DNA of 64,000 nt from Opeltia flavorubescens (GCA_000442125.1 KE546966.1:1140969-1204968); one strand, 5' to 3'. Shown: positions 43,802 to 56,286, counted from the first letter of the stretch. Notes: generated by a model not told the origin, from the letters alone. Program-made: numbers and translations.

Positions 43802-44996
43802 ACTGAGGACACCGAATTCGTATTGGTCTCTATTCGATTTCATGAAGACCGTAAAATAAAAGCTCGTATGAACGTTGTTTTGGTTGGTGATATGCCCGAA
43901 CTGTTTGGGATCCTTATAATTATGACTCTATGATTTGAACCATAGTTTTCAATTTCTGATCTGTAATGCCACTTGTTAGAGCATTGCAGCTCAGTCGTGT
44001 CTCTTTCACATCGATCTGGCTGCACATGGGTCCAGTAATCATCATGATACTATGGAAATCGACCTCTTCAGTAGTCATTTCAAACATCACTACGGCGGTG
44101 ACGGAACTTCAGCAGATTTTTGGTACAGAGATATCGGTTTTCGGACTATAGATTGATGGTGGTATTGTACTAATCGAATCAGACTAGCTACCGCGGTTAG
44201 CGCGGTTTATTTAGCAATCGACACAATCTTGACACCTTGACAATAAGGTACAAATGGAACTTTGTTCGGCAATCAAGTGTCGTGACTAACAATTTTCTAC
44301 TCGTCTGAAATGACTCTCAACCGCTTAGTTCCGCCTTCTTTTCCGGTCAAAAGATTTGCTATTCCATCTGTGATCTCCCTTTTAGCCCAAATCAAAGGTA
44401 TTGCAATAGCTCGTCCTCTAGCGTCCCTATGGATGCTGCCCAGGATCCTCTCTTGGAGATCGCTCAAGTGATACTAACCCATGGTCTCAATATCATCTGG
44501 GACTGTCTTTGTTCCCCTCGAAGCTTCCTTGGGAAACCATGTTCCTATGGTGTGCTCTTGCGTTTCTTTTTCCATTCGACTTGGTCAGCAGCAGCAAATA
44601 AGTATGAGCGACGCATATATCCTGACCATGCTCTGACATCGAGTCGATTCCCTTAACTAAGCTATCACCATCAAAAAGAAAGAGTTCAGAATGCAATACA
44701 CGGTGGACTTCCAATTTGTGAGATCCTCTTGCTTATGTCAAGGTTGGTATATTGTCATAAAAAGTGATTGATGTGACCGGATCTAGATGTGACTATATCC
44801 ATTGAATACGGTTTGTGATGAATTTCCCTCCGCCTTATAAGGATGGGAGAACACTTTTGCTTGATCATTGAAGAAGTGTGAGTCCATCATGACAACCTGT
44901 ATAATCCAATTTCTTGCTTTTTATACCGCACCAAAGCTCTAGCAGTGCTAGGAAAATCAAGCTATTCCCTACTCTATCTTTTTGGCTATCTCAAGT
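43802..44996. other. Intergenic region
   Basis: 1.2 kb between tandem plus-strand genes, AT-rich with scattered short frames. No gene, RNA or repeat recognised. Confidence 0.4.
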
Positions 44997-47794
44997 ATGT
45001 CGTTGTTGCTGCACCGTCTGATCAAATTAAAGAATGAGGAGGTCGTAGCATATTGGCAGGAGTCATTCTTGCCGGGTTACCTCGAGGTTGTCTTCTACTA
45101 TCAGACTTCCCAACTTCAAGCTATTCGTGTGGTGCCAGCATCGGACCCTAGAGCAGAACACCTCGTACGTCGTTCGACAGGGTTGATGTTAACCAAAGGC
45201 TGATCCAGATAGGGTACGTGTGCAGCAGTAATTGCCGAAGATGTAAGGAAACTTTTGATGAGGAGATTGGTGCGTCGGCCAAAAATAATCCAGCCCAGTC
45301 TTTTGCTAAGATTCAATTTGCACAGGTGACCGATCATCTTTTGCTATCAAGCTTAAATCTCAAAAGCGGCAGAAAGGATACCGTCCCCTGGTGGGGACCG
45401 ATTATCCTTCGAAATCGTCAAGTCAGGGCAGAAAGAGAAGCCCGTGAATTGAAAGAACGATTTACAACTCTAGCTCAAATTAATGGGGAAGTAAAAGCGC
45501 GTGTTGCAGACCTCATCAATAAAGAACTCATCGACCTCATCCATTTCGAATTTGAAGCTGGGACACCTGACAAGCAGGGCCATCGGCTGTCATTGGCAGA
45601 TTTATCTAAAAAACGACAGCATGAGATACAGGATGCAGTTGCGAATATCCTTTCGCAACGTTCGCATATGAACTTGGTAACGGAGGGACAGAACTCAGGA
45701 TTAAGAAAAAGCAATGAAGATTCTTCAGAACGTGAGAAATCGAAGGGCAATACTCCTCGGGAACTTGAAGAAAGCAGCGAGACCTTACGTGAAGTGTCGT
45801 CCTTCGACCCTTCAGGCAATGTTGAAAGCAACATAAACGAAGCAAAGCAGATCTCGGAAGAAACGCTATGCTTTAATACAAATGCCGAAAACACTCTTGC
45901 AGCGGAACCACAATTCAATAGTACAGCCACGGTTGAGGTTCAAGCTTTCAATGTTGATAACGTAAAGGCTCCAGTGACTCCTCAATCTTCTCACCACCTA
46001 TTACAGTTGCCAGAGATGCATCAAGATCTCCTTCTACAGTCTCCGCTTCCTGTCACAATACCCGACCAGGCTCCTCAAAGCGCGACACTATCAGAAGGAA
46101 GCAATATTGCGAATATCGTTGACATACCAACCACTACCACTCAACCTGCGATGGGTCAAGCAACCGATTTGCCTACGGTGGATCAAGCAATTACTCCTCC
46201 TGTCCACGCAACAGATCAAGCAGTCATTCAAGCTGTTGATTCAATGGATCTAATGATTCCTCAACCAGACAATACAATGTATCAAGCTACTACGATATCA
46301 AGCCACAAAGCTCTCCCTACAACTCAACCTCCTATACCAGAAATTGCAGCAGCTATTTTGGCACTCACAACAGCCACTGAATCGTTCGGGCCGCCCTCAC
46401 TGGAGGATATGGTATCTACCGCCGTGGAACATACTCTAAACAACGCCTCTATGTCACCTTCAGTCCCAAGCCATCCTGCTATTCCTCATGGTTGGAACAA
46501 TATCAAGTGGGCTTATCGCACGCACACAGCTGCAGACTTTGAGCTTCAACGTCAAGGGCTTTGGCTATACGACAGACCAGGAACACTGCTCAGCCACCAA
46601 AGCAGTGAGCGACGTCTCGATCTCCCCATACAACCACGAATCACAGTAGTTCGAAATGATACCAGCGTCACGACGGCAGCCACACCCTCCCTCCTCTGCA
46701 ATGCTGATACGCTAGTTCTGAATGCCCACCAGTATCCGTGGCCCGGGGACCAACGATGGACATCAGAGAACAGCGCCCCGACGCCTGATTCTCTCTTCGA
46801 TACCAGACTGGCAGAGTACCAAGCTCTAGAAGCGGCCGGAATACCTGTATGGCGGCATGACCGAAACCACCTCCCTTGCCGTAACCCGGCCTGTACCTCA
46901 GTGCTCTCCGACATGGTAGCTTCAACACTTACCTGCACCGGGTGTGGCCCTAAATCTTACATCCGCTACTGCTCGCCGGATTGCTTCATCTCCGATCTTT
47001 ACCGTCATAGCCAAGAATGTGGTCTTGACCAATTTCTCATCACCGCCGTCATTGACGACGCCACCGCTCCCCCACGCTTCTCTCGCCTCATGCCGGGTAT
47101 TCGCGAACGGAACGGCCTCCGCAATTTCGCTCTCCATCGTCAACGCGTCCATGCACAAGCTACGGGCGGCCGATACACGTTGTTCAACCCGGTATCAGGC
47201 GAACCAACGACTCTATACTTCGACTACCAGATTGACGTCACTGGTGGCGAAGCACCGTACCCAGGCTACCTTGGCGAAATGGAAGCCCGCATAGAACGTT
47301 GCCTCAACATTGCCTTCTTCGATCACACCCAGACTCTTGTGGTTGAATATCTCGCCCGCCTCATCCAGCAGTGCCTCTACACCAAAGGGGCCCCCTCCCT
47401 CACGCCTGTCCTCGCCAATCAACTCACGCAGGAGTTCAATTACAATGGGGAGGGTAGCTGGCGTGACCTCGCCGTGCATCCTCTATGTGAGTGTGAGTGG
47501 GCCGGTGATGAAGTGGTGGGGTATCAGCACGTGGCTGGGTGTGTAGCTGGATCCCAGGCTTTGGGGGAGGTGTTTCGGGGTGGCCGGCGCTGTCTGAAGA
47601 ACTTGGTCGGTGCAATGGAAGCCAAGCACTGGATACTCCGTGCTTGGCGGACACAGCATCCGACTGAGTCTGACGGACAGCGCCGTGTTATGGGGTATGG
47701 GTTCCCGGGTTGTGCGGTCCCGGCAGGGTGGATGCCGAAGCTTGGTAGGGGGTGGCGGGGGATCTGGAGCGGGGAGGATGACATGGCGGTGTGA
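44997..47794 (+). CDS. Conserved fungal protein with MYND-like zinc finger
   Basis: Large protein I do not recognise as a named family. Best model: 44997-45164, 45213-45325, 45367-47794; 2709 nt, 902 residues. The junctions rest on consensus sites and frame only, and the second intron would be just 41 nt, so the N-terminus is uncertain. Residues about 110-150 form a charged helix (RNRQVRAEREARELKERF). A long Thr/Pro/Gln-rich low-complexity region follows, then a conserved-looking block from PHGWNNIKWAYRTHTAADFE: RQGLWLYDRPGTLL, YPWPGDQRWTSE, PVWRHDRNHLPC. The zinc-binding cluster is C-x4-C-x13-C-x2-C-x7-C-x3-C-x8-H-x3-C (CRNPAC, CTGC, YCSPDC, HSQEC), MYND-like in spacing. After it come RFSRLMPGIRERNGLRNFALHRQR, TLYFDYQIDV, GYLGEMEARIERCLNIAFFDH and a second Cys group (HPLCECEWAG). 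MYND fingers usually bind proline-rich partners; no catalytic domain is visible. Confidence 0.65.
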
Positions 47795-47888
47795 GGGGAA
47801 AGGAGGAGAGGAAAATCGAGGTGGCGGTTTGTGCGCAAGTAAGATCAGATGGAAGGGCAGCTGTAGTTTATGTACATTCGAGTCCACA

Positions 47889-48863
47889 TCAACTGCTACC
47901 TTTCTTCCCTTCCTGCTTCCACCTCTCCAAACTTACATCGTAAGCTCCACTCGCTTTCCACGCACTGATCATTAACCCCACAATATTATCCACCCCTTTC
48001 CCTTCCTTGACAACAGCAAATACCACCGGGCCCCCTTCCCTCATCCTCCCCGCATCCCGCTCCATGACCGCTAGATCCGCGCCCACAGCCTCAGCCAAAT
48101 CAATCTTATTCACCACCAAGATATCCGCCCCCGTGATGCCTGGGCCGCCTTTCCTAGGTACCTTGTCCCCACCCGCAACATCGATGACGTAAATGATGAA
48201 ATCGGCAAGTTCCCGGCTATAATTCGCAGCTAGATTGTCCCCGCCGGATTCTATAAGGAGGATATCAGTCGCGTGGTGCACGTGTAGGGATTGCAGAGCG
48301 TGCAGGTTCGCGGAGATGTCTTCACGGACGGCGGCGTGGGGGCATCCGCCCGTTTCGATGGCGGAGATGCGGTGTGGAGGGAGGGCGTGGTGGGTGGTTA
48401 GGAATTCGGCGTCTTCACTGTATGAGGATGAGTATTGATTGTTTTTTGCGTTTTTTTCTATATAGGGGGAGATAGGTGGGTTACCGGGTGAAGATATCGT
48501 TCGTAACGGCCGCGATGCTGTATTCGTCTCGAAGGGCGAGGCAAAGCTTCAGCATCAAAGCTGTTTTCCCTGATCCAACGGGTCTGTAAAAATAGAGCAT
48601 CGTCAGCTTCTGGATTGAACCAAGCCAGACACTGAGTCCGTGAAAACATCCTGAGATCTGGTTGAAGGGATGGGAGCTTACCCACCAATGCCTACTGTGA
48701 AGGCTCTTTCACTCCAGTCTCGGCCTGCTACTATGGGCATCTCTCGCTGCGTGAAGGAACCAGGGCCATCGAGTATCTCATGCGAGTGGCCATGTTCCGC
48801 GGCGTTGAACTCGTGAGAATGTGAGTGAGGGGCAAGACCATCGTGCGAATCTTGTGTCGCCAT
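47889..48863 (-). CDS. Urease accessory GTPase UreG
   Basis: SIMIBI-class GTPase that, with UreD and UreF homologues, drives nickel insertion into urease. Three exons: 48682-48863, 48485-48583, 47889-48417; 810 nt, 269 residues. The first intron cuts the P-loop; splicing gives [15 protein letters not shown] (Lys67). Further motifs: [30 protein letters not shown] (the CPH metal site), [35 protein letters not shown] and NKID. The N-terminus has a short His-rich metal-binding stretch (HSHSHEF, HGHSHE), common in fungal and plant UreG. Its stop is only 94 bp from the stop of the convergent plus-strand gene. No other urease gene is in the window. Confidence 0.96.
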
Positions 48864-49345
48864 GTTCTTCCCTCCAAGTTAGAAGTTCTCCAGGTAAGAC
48901 CATGGTGGTACAGACAAGTATGACGGCTAGTGGGGGAGGGGCATGCAGATCGCGGTTCGAAGAGGACATTGTTCCGAAATGAAAGCACCGAAATTTTTAA
49001 CTTGTGGGGCGACTGTGACTGTGGCTTGTATATTGTGACGATGTAGTAGATATTGGACATTGGAGGAAGTACTATACATACAAAGCTAGATTATTTTTTT
49101 CCCCCATTGCTGCAATCTCTTGCGCAGCAAAGGTTCAATGAGGAACTCCATATCTCCAAAACAGCGATGAACGACTCATCTTTCCGTAAACGCCTCTCCC
49201 ATGGTCCAAAATCTCGGAGTCTCCCTCATGTTAGGGGAGATCACATCTGAAAGATTGGGCATACACCGTACACCCAACGCCAACTCATCTGAAGCGAACG
49301 CCCGCGCTGAACCGTGACACACAAAACCAGACATGGCGTCTATTC
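48864..49345. other. Intergenic, UreG promoter
   Basis: 482 bp between the UreG start and the PtaB stop. No features recognised. Confidence 0.4.
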
Positions 49346-52240
49346 TCATCCATTACCCTTCTGCCGCTTGCCACCTATCCTCGGGCTAGGCTTGACCTTG
49401 GACGACGGGCCAACCCCGTTGACTTCTACGCCACCACCTTCGTCTTCGCCTTTGACGGCGCTTGGTCTCCGGCGTTTGTTCGTCATACTGGGACTTGCAT
49501 TGGCGCTGGGTCCTTGACTACCCGTGCCAACGCTGTTGTTAGTACCGTGTTGGCTGGCAGAATGAACCATGCCCACGCTGGTCGGTGCTTGCTGTTGCAG
49601 TGCCTGCTGTTGCTGCTGTAAGGCAAGATTCTGCATGGCAGGGGACATGCCATGAAGAGTTGCCGGCGATGGTGCCGCGTTGGTCTGGCCAGGAAGGGTG
49701 AGATGCGCGCTATTGGCTGGAGATACAAAGTGGTTCGGTGTGCGTTGGCCTGGAGCGAGTTGGAGGTTGGCGGCCATCATCTGCTGCTGTTGTTGCATCG
49801 TCGGATTAAGACCATGATGTGCCATTTGATGGGCCCCCATATGGGTTTGGTTCTGCATATTAGCCGTCAATTGATGCAAAGCATCGGTAGCGGAGAGCAG
49901 AGGTTGGTTCCAGGAGAATTTGAACAGAGGTCCCATGAGTGACATTGCTTCGGCAACCTGTATTTAACATATTAGCTACCGGATCTGACATGTGCGCTTC
50001 AACCGTGCAAACCTCGAGAAATTGCTGTACTGAAGGGGTGACGCCTTGATCATTGATTGTCGAATTGGGGACGGCGGCAACAGGTACCTGTTCCTGGATC
50101 GCTTGAGCTTGCTTTTGGCGTTGCTGCGCAGCTTTCTTTCCAGATGCTTTGCTCTGGTTGGGGGTGTGCTTCATCTCAGGAGATTCGGTGGCAGTCCGTA
50201 ACAGCTGTGCTCGTGGGACAAACTCTTCGTGCGATATTGTGAGTATCTCAAGGACATCAATTTTACCGAGCGGATCGAACTGAACTTTCAGGCCTCCTGT
50301 CGTTACGAGCTGATGACCGTTTGCTAACCAGTAGATGAAACTGGTCTTTTCACTTGTCACTGAATGGCCACCGTTGGGCAGATCCACCTCGCGAAACCTC
50401 TCAACGATCATTTGTATATTTTGAACTCCACTATTAAAGTGCGTCCAATAGTATCTTGCTAAGGTTGGCGTTGGAGAAATCTCATACTGTTTCGTAGATT
50501 GATCAGATGAGTAATACAGCTGCTGACGTATCACTCCAGCAGGCGAGAAAAATCTATCAACAAAACCCTGCCAACGATGAAGCTCATTGGGCTCTTTTCG
50601 AGTCTATTCCTTGTAAGTCCGTCGTCTGGCTCGCCAGAATTGCACAAATACTTACTGAAAAACTCCCCAGTTGATCACCAAAATAAAGCAATTTCAGAAC
50701 AGATTGGCCTTTCATCGGTCCCAGCCGCGATTGTTGCTGCATCATTGCCGCTGCTGCTGCCTGCTGTTGAGCATGTTGGACCTGAGCCTGGTGCACCTGG
50801 TTCTGCTGCTGTTGCTGTGCTTGAGTCTGCTGTGACTGCGCTGTCTGAGGTTGTGATTGCTGTTGAGGCTGTGGCTGGGACTGAGTTTGTTGCTGGCTTT
50901 GCTGCTGAGGATGCTGAGCTGATTGTGCTTGCTGTTGGTTTCGTGGCTGTTGTGTTTGTTGCTGAGTCTGCATCTGAGGATGCTGTTGAGCATTCGGTAC
51001 TGCTTGTGGATCTTGAGCTCCCGCCATTTGTGATGGAGGCCTTGCTTGTGGAGGCGGTCCTGGCTGAGATTGACCGTTACCGCTACCTTGGCTTGCGACC
51101 TGCTGCATCGCCATTTGCTGGGCAAGGTGATTTTGTTCAGCTTGATGCTGCTGCTGCTGTTGTTGCTGGTGCAATTGTTGTTGCTGCTGTTGTTGCTGTT
51201 GCTGTTGCTGCTGCTGTTGTTGTTGTTGCTCCCGGCTAGCTTGCTGTTGCTGTTGTGCCTGCTGCTGCTGTTGTTGTTGCTCTCGAGTCGCTTGGACTTG
51301 CTGTTGCTGTTGTTGCAGATGATTCGGAAGTGGTACAGTAGGAGCAGGAGGACGCACATTTGGGTTGCCCTGGTTGGCGCGAAATTGAGCGGAATTCATA
51401 GGATGATTTGCGTGACCCAACGGCATCCCTCCAGTCTGCGCTATCTGTTGAGACTGCAACCGCATCTGCTGAATGTGTAGTTGCTGTTGTCGCAACGCCT
51501 GCTGCTGTTGTGCAAATTGGGGATTACTGGCCACTGAGCATATATAGTTAGCTATGAGTTCCCCGCTTAATCCAAACTCAAGCAACGCATTAACAGTGAA
51601 ATGATTTGCCGTCCTAGACTCGACGACAACGTGGCTGACANTCTATTTCAATTTTACCAAACAACAGACTCTTCGGAAAACTTGGGACCTCTTAATGATG
51701 AAATGAAAATGGTCTAATCAGGAGTAGAAAACACAACTCCCAAAAGTAGCCGACACGTGTATGACCCAATAGTCCCTCTAAAGGAAATCTGAAATAAGGT
51801 AGATACGACAGAGTTTCCTCGAGAAGTCGATGTTGCAGCTTAATCACGCAATAAGAGTCAATAGGGAGAATCGTTCACTCACTCTGTTGTTGCATTTGCT
51901 GTTGCGCTGCGAACATTTGATTCGGATGGCCAGGACCTGGAGTAAGATGCGATAAAGCATGCATACTTGGACCTCCATTACCAGATGCACCAGCTGGTCC
52001 ACCAGCGGGCATCATCCCCCCCATCATGGGCGCGGGCTGGCCGGCTTGCGGACCGCCTGGTCCGACTACTCCGGCATGCATTTGCTGGCCCATCGTCACA
52101 CCTGGTTGTGGTCCACCCCCCGGTATACCCTGACTAGAGTGATGGCCTTGTACCATAGGGTGTCCGCCGTGAGCCATTCCGGCATGTCCGGCCATAGCCC
52201 CAGGATGTCCAGCAAATGGTTGAGCAGCAGCCATCATCAT
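49346..52240 (-). CDS. PtaB/LIM-binding (Ldb1-type) transcriptional co-regulator
   Basis: Nuclear adaptor related to LIM-domain-binding proteins. Fungal relatives (PtaB in Aspergillus, Mfg1 in Candida) work with a Flo8/SomA-type factor in adhesion, biofilm and development. Four exons: 51883-52240, 50656-51533, 50013-50591, 49346-49957; 2427 nt, 808 residues. Residues 1-120 are Gly/Met/Pro/His-rich; 120-400 are extremely Gln-rich with pure Q runs. The Ldb domain begins near 395 (SVLKLLYFGDQLGSFS). After splicing it continues PNELHRWQGFVDRFFSPAGVIRQQLY, KQYEISPTPTLARYYWTHFNSGVQNIQMIVE, then a beta-sheet region to about 530. A Lys/Gln helix (GKKAAQQRQKQAQAIQEQ) and VQQFLEVAEAMSLMGPLF (start of exon 4) follow. 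A bipartite-like nuclear signal lies near the end (NKRRRPS and GGKRQKGNG). The long first intron (349 nt) contains one undetermined base. Confidence 0.9.
51145..51317 (-). repeat. CAG/CAA trinucleotide repeat coding polyglutamine
   Basis: Nearly uninterrupted mixture of CAG and CAA codons (minus strand) in exon 2 of the PtaB gene. It codes Q runs of up to about 18 broken by HQ, AQ and two REQ or TREQ interruptions. The mixed codons suggest selection on the protein rather than simple slippage. Confidence 0.85.
51641..51641. other. Undetermined base (N)
   Basis: The only ambiguous base in the window. It lies within the first intron of the PtaB gene (51534-51882), so it does not affect the protein. 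Confidence 0.95.
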
Positions 52241-54337
52241 ACTGCCTTCTTGTTATGGCAATCTTTTCGTCGGTGGCGGTGGTCGCTCTGTTATTGACTT
52301 AAACCACTGGGTGCATCAATGATGTCCTTCCGTTGCACAGGCTCCGTAAAATTCCTACGTCCGTGAAGAGAGCGACTCCAGTAAAAGTGTTGCGACGCGG
52401 CGCACTAACAGCGCCCGAGTTTTCCAGGATATCCAGGTAAAATCATCTTTAGGGAATATGTGTATACTTGTCCGCCCCCGCTTCACCAGTTACACACGGT
52501 GTTGTACGTTTAGAGAAGCGCAAGCAGGAGACGCAGTCGAGAAGCCCTTTGATCCAGTCCTCGTAGAAAGGTCTTCAATTTTTAATAACTGTGGGAAGGT
52601 TCAACTGGTCGGTGGTATAAGCTTCTTAGGTGCGATCCCAGTTTGTTTCGTCCATGGGTCACATAGGCAGGTACGGAGCAATTGCGACAGGTAGCCGAGG
52701 GCTAGAGAGTGAGATGAGGCGATGGCAAAGCTGGCGGCCAACGGAGGCAGCGAGCGATAGTGAGTGCGGTAAAGAACGCAGATTGCTATATGACAGGTAG
52801 CAGGTAGGTCAGCAAGTGGAGAACAGTATCACAGCAAAGCTCATTCAGAGATCTTGCTAATGCTCGCAATTCGATCACGAGAAACCCAGTAGCCATTACG
52901 CTAGCCTTGGTTTGGTTAAATTGTTTTCATACGCTAAATTGAAAATTATTTATCTCGCTTATTGCTTCACCACTCCTGTTCATTTTCTATAAAATCATCG
53001 AGTGCACACGCATCACTCATGTCCATTATTTTAATTCGTCGATGTTCTACTAAATATGCTTGGTAAGTCCGTATTACCAGATTTCCTCCAGCACTCTCTT
53101 GGTTCAGGATGATGACACCTGAATAAAAGTCTTCTTTTCCCAGCAGAATCGACCATGAAGAGCCTCGTCTCCGGACAATCCTACAGTGATTGTCTGTTAC
53201 TAGCCAGTATACCTTGTCTGACCTCATCTATTGCAACACTTTGTTTTTTCAATGCAACAAAGTTCTTTGACCTTGCTGACCGCTGAATTGTAGGTCAATA
53301 CAGGACGCCATGGTCGAGTAAAAGAGAGGCTCACGCATGATTCTTGCAGCTACAGTATTGGTGGTGTCCTAGATCTATCTTGTAAGTCCTGAATTTCCAA
53401 TCTCTCCTTTACAATGATGAAACACATTCCACATTCGCAGTTTTCACGCGAGCGGCGCATATACCTAGTAAGTCGCTGCATACCATGGGCGTATAACCTT
53501 CCTTGGATGTCTGAGTACCTACGTTATCAATTTTGGAATCTGCATTTGGTCGCCTTGTGCGATGTTTGCTCACTATCTGGAAAATAGGATTTGCCTTGGA
53601 TCTATCCTCGACGTCTCGGGTCAAACGAACGGCACGGCTCAAATACCAGAGCTGCGGGTCGCTTCCTTCATCACTGGCCGCATATCAACGGATCCTGCTT
53701 TGTGTTTCTATGCTGCCTTCAACTCCAATCTCCATCCTTTGGCAGCGCTGCTAATATTTCTAGCAATGACCTTTCCTAAGCTTTGTCATTTTTTCCCTTT
53801 TGTCTCTCGCCTTTCCTATATGAACTCCCGAAGAGAATCTGAGTGATGAGGATTGAGACTCGCCATAAGCTTAGAGATAGGTATCTAAACGGAATATATT
53901 AGGTGGTCCTTAGCACATCGATGCTAGATAAGAAAATCCTGTACATAGCTTAGTTTAGAAACATCCCATGCAAGTGATTGACTTTGAGGTGAACTGTACG
54001 CAGCTCTGGTATAAGACAAGGTAAAATGCACAATGGGCTTTTCAGTCCTTATATTTCGTGAAATATCCAGGCATATCCCATATTTATCTGCACAAAGTAT
54101 CTTGGTGTATCAACTCATCAGCGGGATCTAGATTTTGGCGGTGCGCTAGTCTCGAAAAGGCGTTGATCTTGAACGGGAGCTAACTGGTTGGGTTGGCAAG
54201 GTATGGAACAAGAGGTGACAGCTATTCAAGAAGCTCCGTCTGTCCAAAACTGTTGCCAGAGAAGAGGCTCTTGAATCCTTTCCTACAGTGCTATCAGATT
54301 ACTCCACCGATTGCCCTTGGGGTGGTGGAATTCTACA
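52241..54337. other. Long intergenic region, possible decayed gene
   Basis: 2.1 kb between divergent PtaB and VMA2. The left part (52241-52800) is probably PtaB promoter. On the minus strand, 52967-53227 and 53409-53642 hold frames with protein-like composition (for example VYWLVTDNHCRIVRRRGSSW and LSRAVRLTRDVEDRSKANP) flanked by possible splice sites. I could not assemble a continuous product with an ATG. They may be exons of a diverged or decayed gene. Confidence 0.3.
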
Positions 54338-56286
54338 ATGGCGAACGAGGTGCAGGATCCACATATGACGACTATCCATCCTAGGATAAGATATAACACG
54401 GTTGGGGGGGTAAATGGGCCTTTGGTTATCTTAGACAATGTAAGCAACGGCTATTACTGTATGATCTACTCTACTGATTGAATCTCTATAGGTCAAATTT
54501 CCAAGATACAATGAAATAGTGTCTTTAACATTGCCAGATGGCTCCGAAAGGTCAGGACAGGTTCTGGAGGCCCGAGGTATATTCTTCTCTTTCTGGTGCG
54601 GCAGACACCTCTCTCTAACAGAAAGCTCACAGGGAATCGCGCTGTGGTTCAGGTATAAATCATACCTCTCCGTCCTCAATAAGGGCGCAGATGTTAAGGG
54701 AAACAGGTCTTTGAAGGCACTACGGGCATTGATGTCAAGAAGGTCCGTTACTCTAGGAGTCGAACAAAAGATTCTTGTTAAACAACGCTAGACGAAAGTC
54801 GAATTCACCGGTCATAACCTGAAGATCGGCGTGTCAGAGGACATGCTTGGTCGAATCTTCGATGGTTCGGGAAGAGCAATAGACAAGGGCCCCAAAGTAC
54901 TTGCAGAGGATTATCTTGATATCAATGGAAGCCCAATAAACCCGTATTCCCGGGTAAAGCATCCTCCACGAGCAACAATTGCCTAAAGCTGAATAAAGAC
55001 AGGTATATCCAGAAGAGATGATAGCAACCGGCATATCAGCAATTGACACCATGAATTCTATTGCTCGTGGCCAAAAGATTCCCATCTTCTCCGCTGCAGG
55101 TCTACCCCATAACGAGATCGCCGCCCAAATATGTCGCCAAGCTGGTCTGGTCAATAAACCCACGAAAGATGTCCATGATGGACATGAGGAGAATTTCTCC
55201 ATCGTCTTCGCTGCAATGGGTGTCAACATGGAAACAAGTCGTTTCTTTACCCGAGATTTCGAAGAGAATGGTAGCATGGAACGAGTCACCCTTTTCCTTA
55301 ACTTGGCCAACGACCCAACTATTGAACGCATTATTACCCCTCGTCTTGCTCTTACCACCGCCGAATATTTCGCGTATCAACTAGAGAAGCACGTTCTGGT
55401 TATTCTCACGGATTTAACAGCATACTGCGATGCTTTGCGGGAGGTCTCAGCTGCCAGAGAAGAAGTGCCAGGCCGAAGAGGTTATCCAGGTTATATGTAT
55501 ACAGATCTTTCAACCATCTACGAACGTGCTGGTCGTGTGGAGGGGCGCAATGGATCCATCACTCAGATTCCAATTCTTACCATGCCTAATGACGGTAGAT
55601 GCCCCAAGACTTCGCCCTCAAACGTTGCTAATGCGCCAGAAAAATAGATATCACACATCCAATTCCTGACTTGACAGGCTACATTACGGAGGGTCAAATC
55701 TTCGTCGATCGTCAACTCTACAATAAAGGCATCTACCCACCCATTAATGTCCTACCCTCTCTTTCTCGTCTCATGAAATCTGCTATCGGCGAAGGGCACA
55801 CTCGGAAAGATCATGGTGATGTTTCGAACCAGCTGTATGCTAAGTACGCTATTGGTCGAGACGCCGGTAAGACGCCCTGTCACCTTCTGCGCTAAATCCC
55901 TCTCCTTGATGAGTAGTTTCTGACTAACGTTACACAATCCTACAGCCTCTATGAAAGCTGTCGTTGGTGAGGAAGCGCTCTCATCCGAAGACAAACTCTC
56001 CCTCGAGTTCCTCGACAAGTTCGAGCGCACCTTCATCTCACAGTCCGCATACGAGTCCCGAACCATCTACGAATCTATAGATTTGGCCTGGAGTTTGTTA
56101 CGTATCTATCCTAAAGAGCTCCTGAATCGGATTCCGAAGAAGGTGCTGGATGAGTTTTACCAAAGGGCAGGGAAGAAGGGGAGGGGGAATAAGGATACGA
56201 GAGATGGAGAGGAAGCAGACGGTGAAGGAGAGGGGAAACAGACTAATGGAGAGCAGAATGGGGAGGGAGATTTGATAGAGACATGA
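54338..56286 (+). CDS. VMA2: V-type H+-ATPase subunit B
   Basis: Non-catalytic nucleotide-binding B subunit of the V1 sector, which acidifies vacuoles and endosomes. Eight exons: 54338-54439, 54492-54576, 54633-54652, 54707-54742, 54792-54953, 55003-55594, 55648-55866, 55946-56286; 1557 nt, 518 residues. Motifs across junctions: [51 protein letters not shown]...[31 protein letters not shown]. Then the central domain: [95 protein letters not shown] and [18 protein letters not shown]. The start gives [20 protein letters not shown]. Exons 3 (20 nt) and 4 (36 nt) are tiny. The C-terminus ends in a disordered Gly/Glu/Asn tail of about 45 residues that is longer than in yeast. Confidence 0.96.

Noticed and set aside
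44429-44656. 75-residue plus-strand frame in the intergenic region
   Set aside because: No motif, isolated, and composition similar to surrounding non-coding DNA.
54480-54800. Apparent degeneration of the 5' part of VMA2
   Set aside because: The disrupted frames are explained completely by four short GT-AG introns; the spliced protein is intact.
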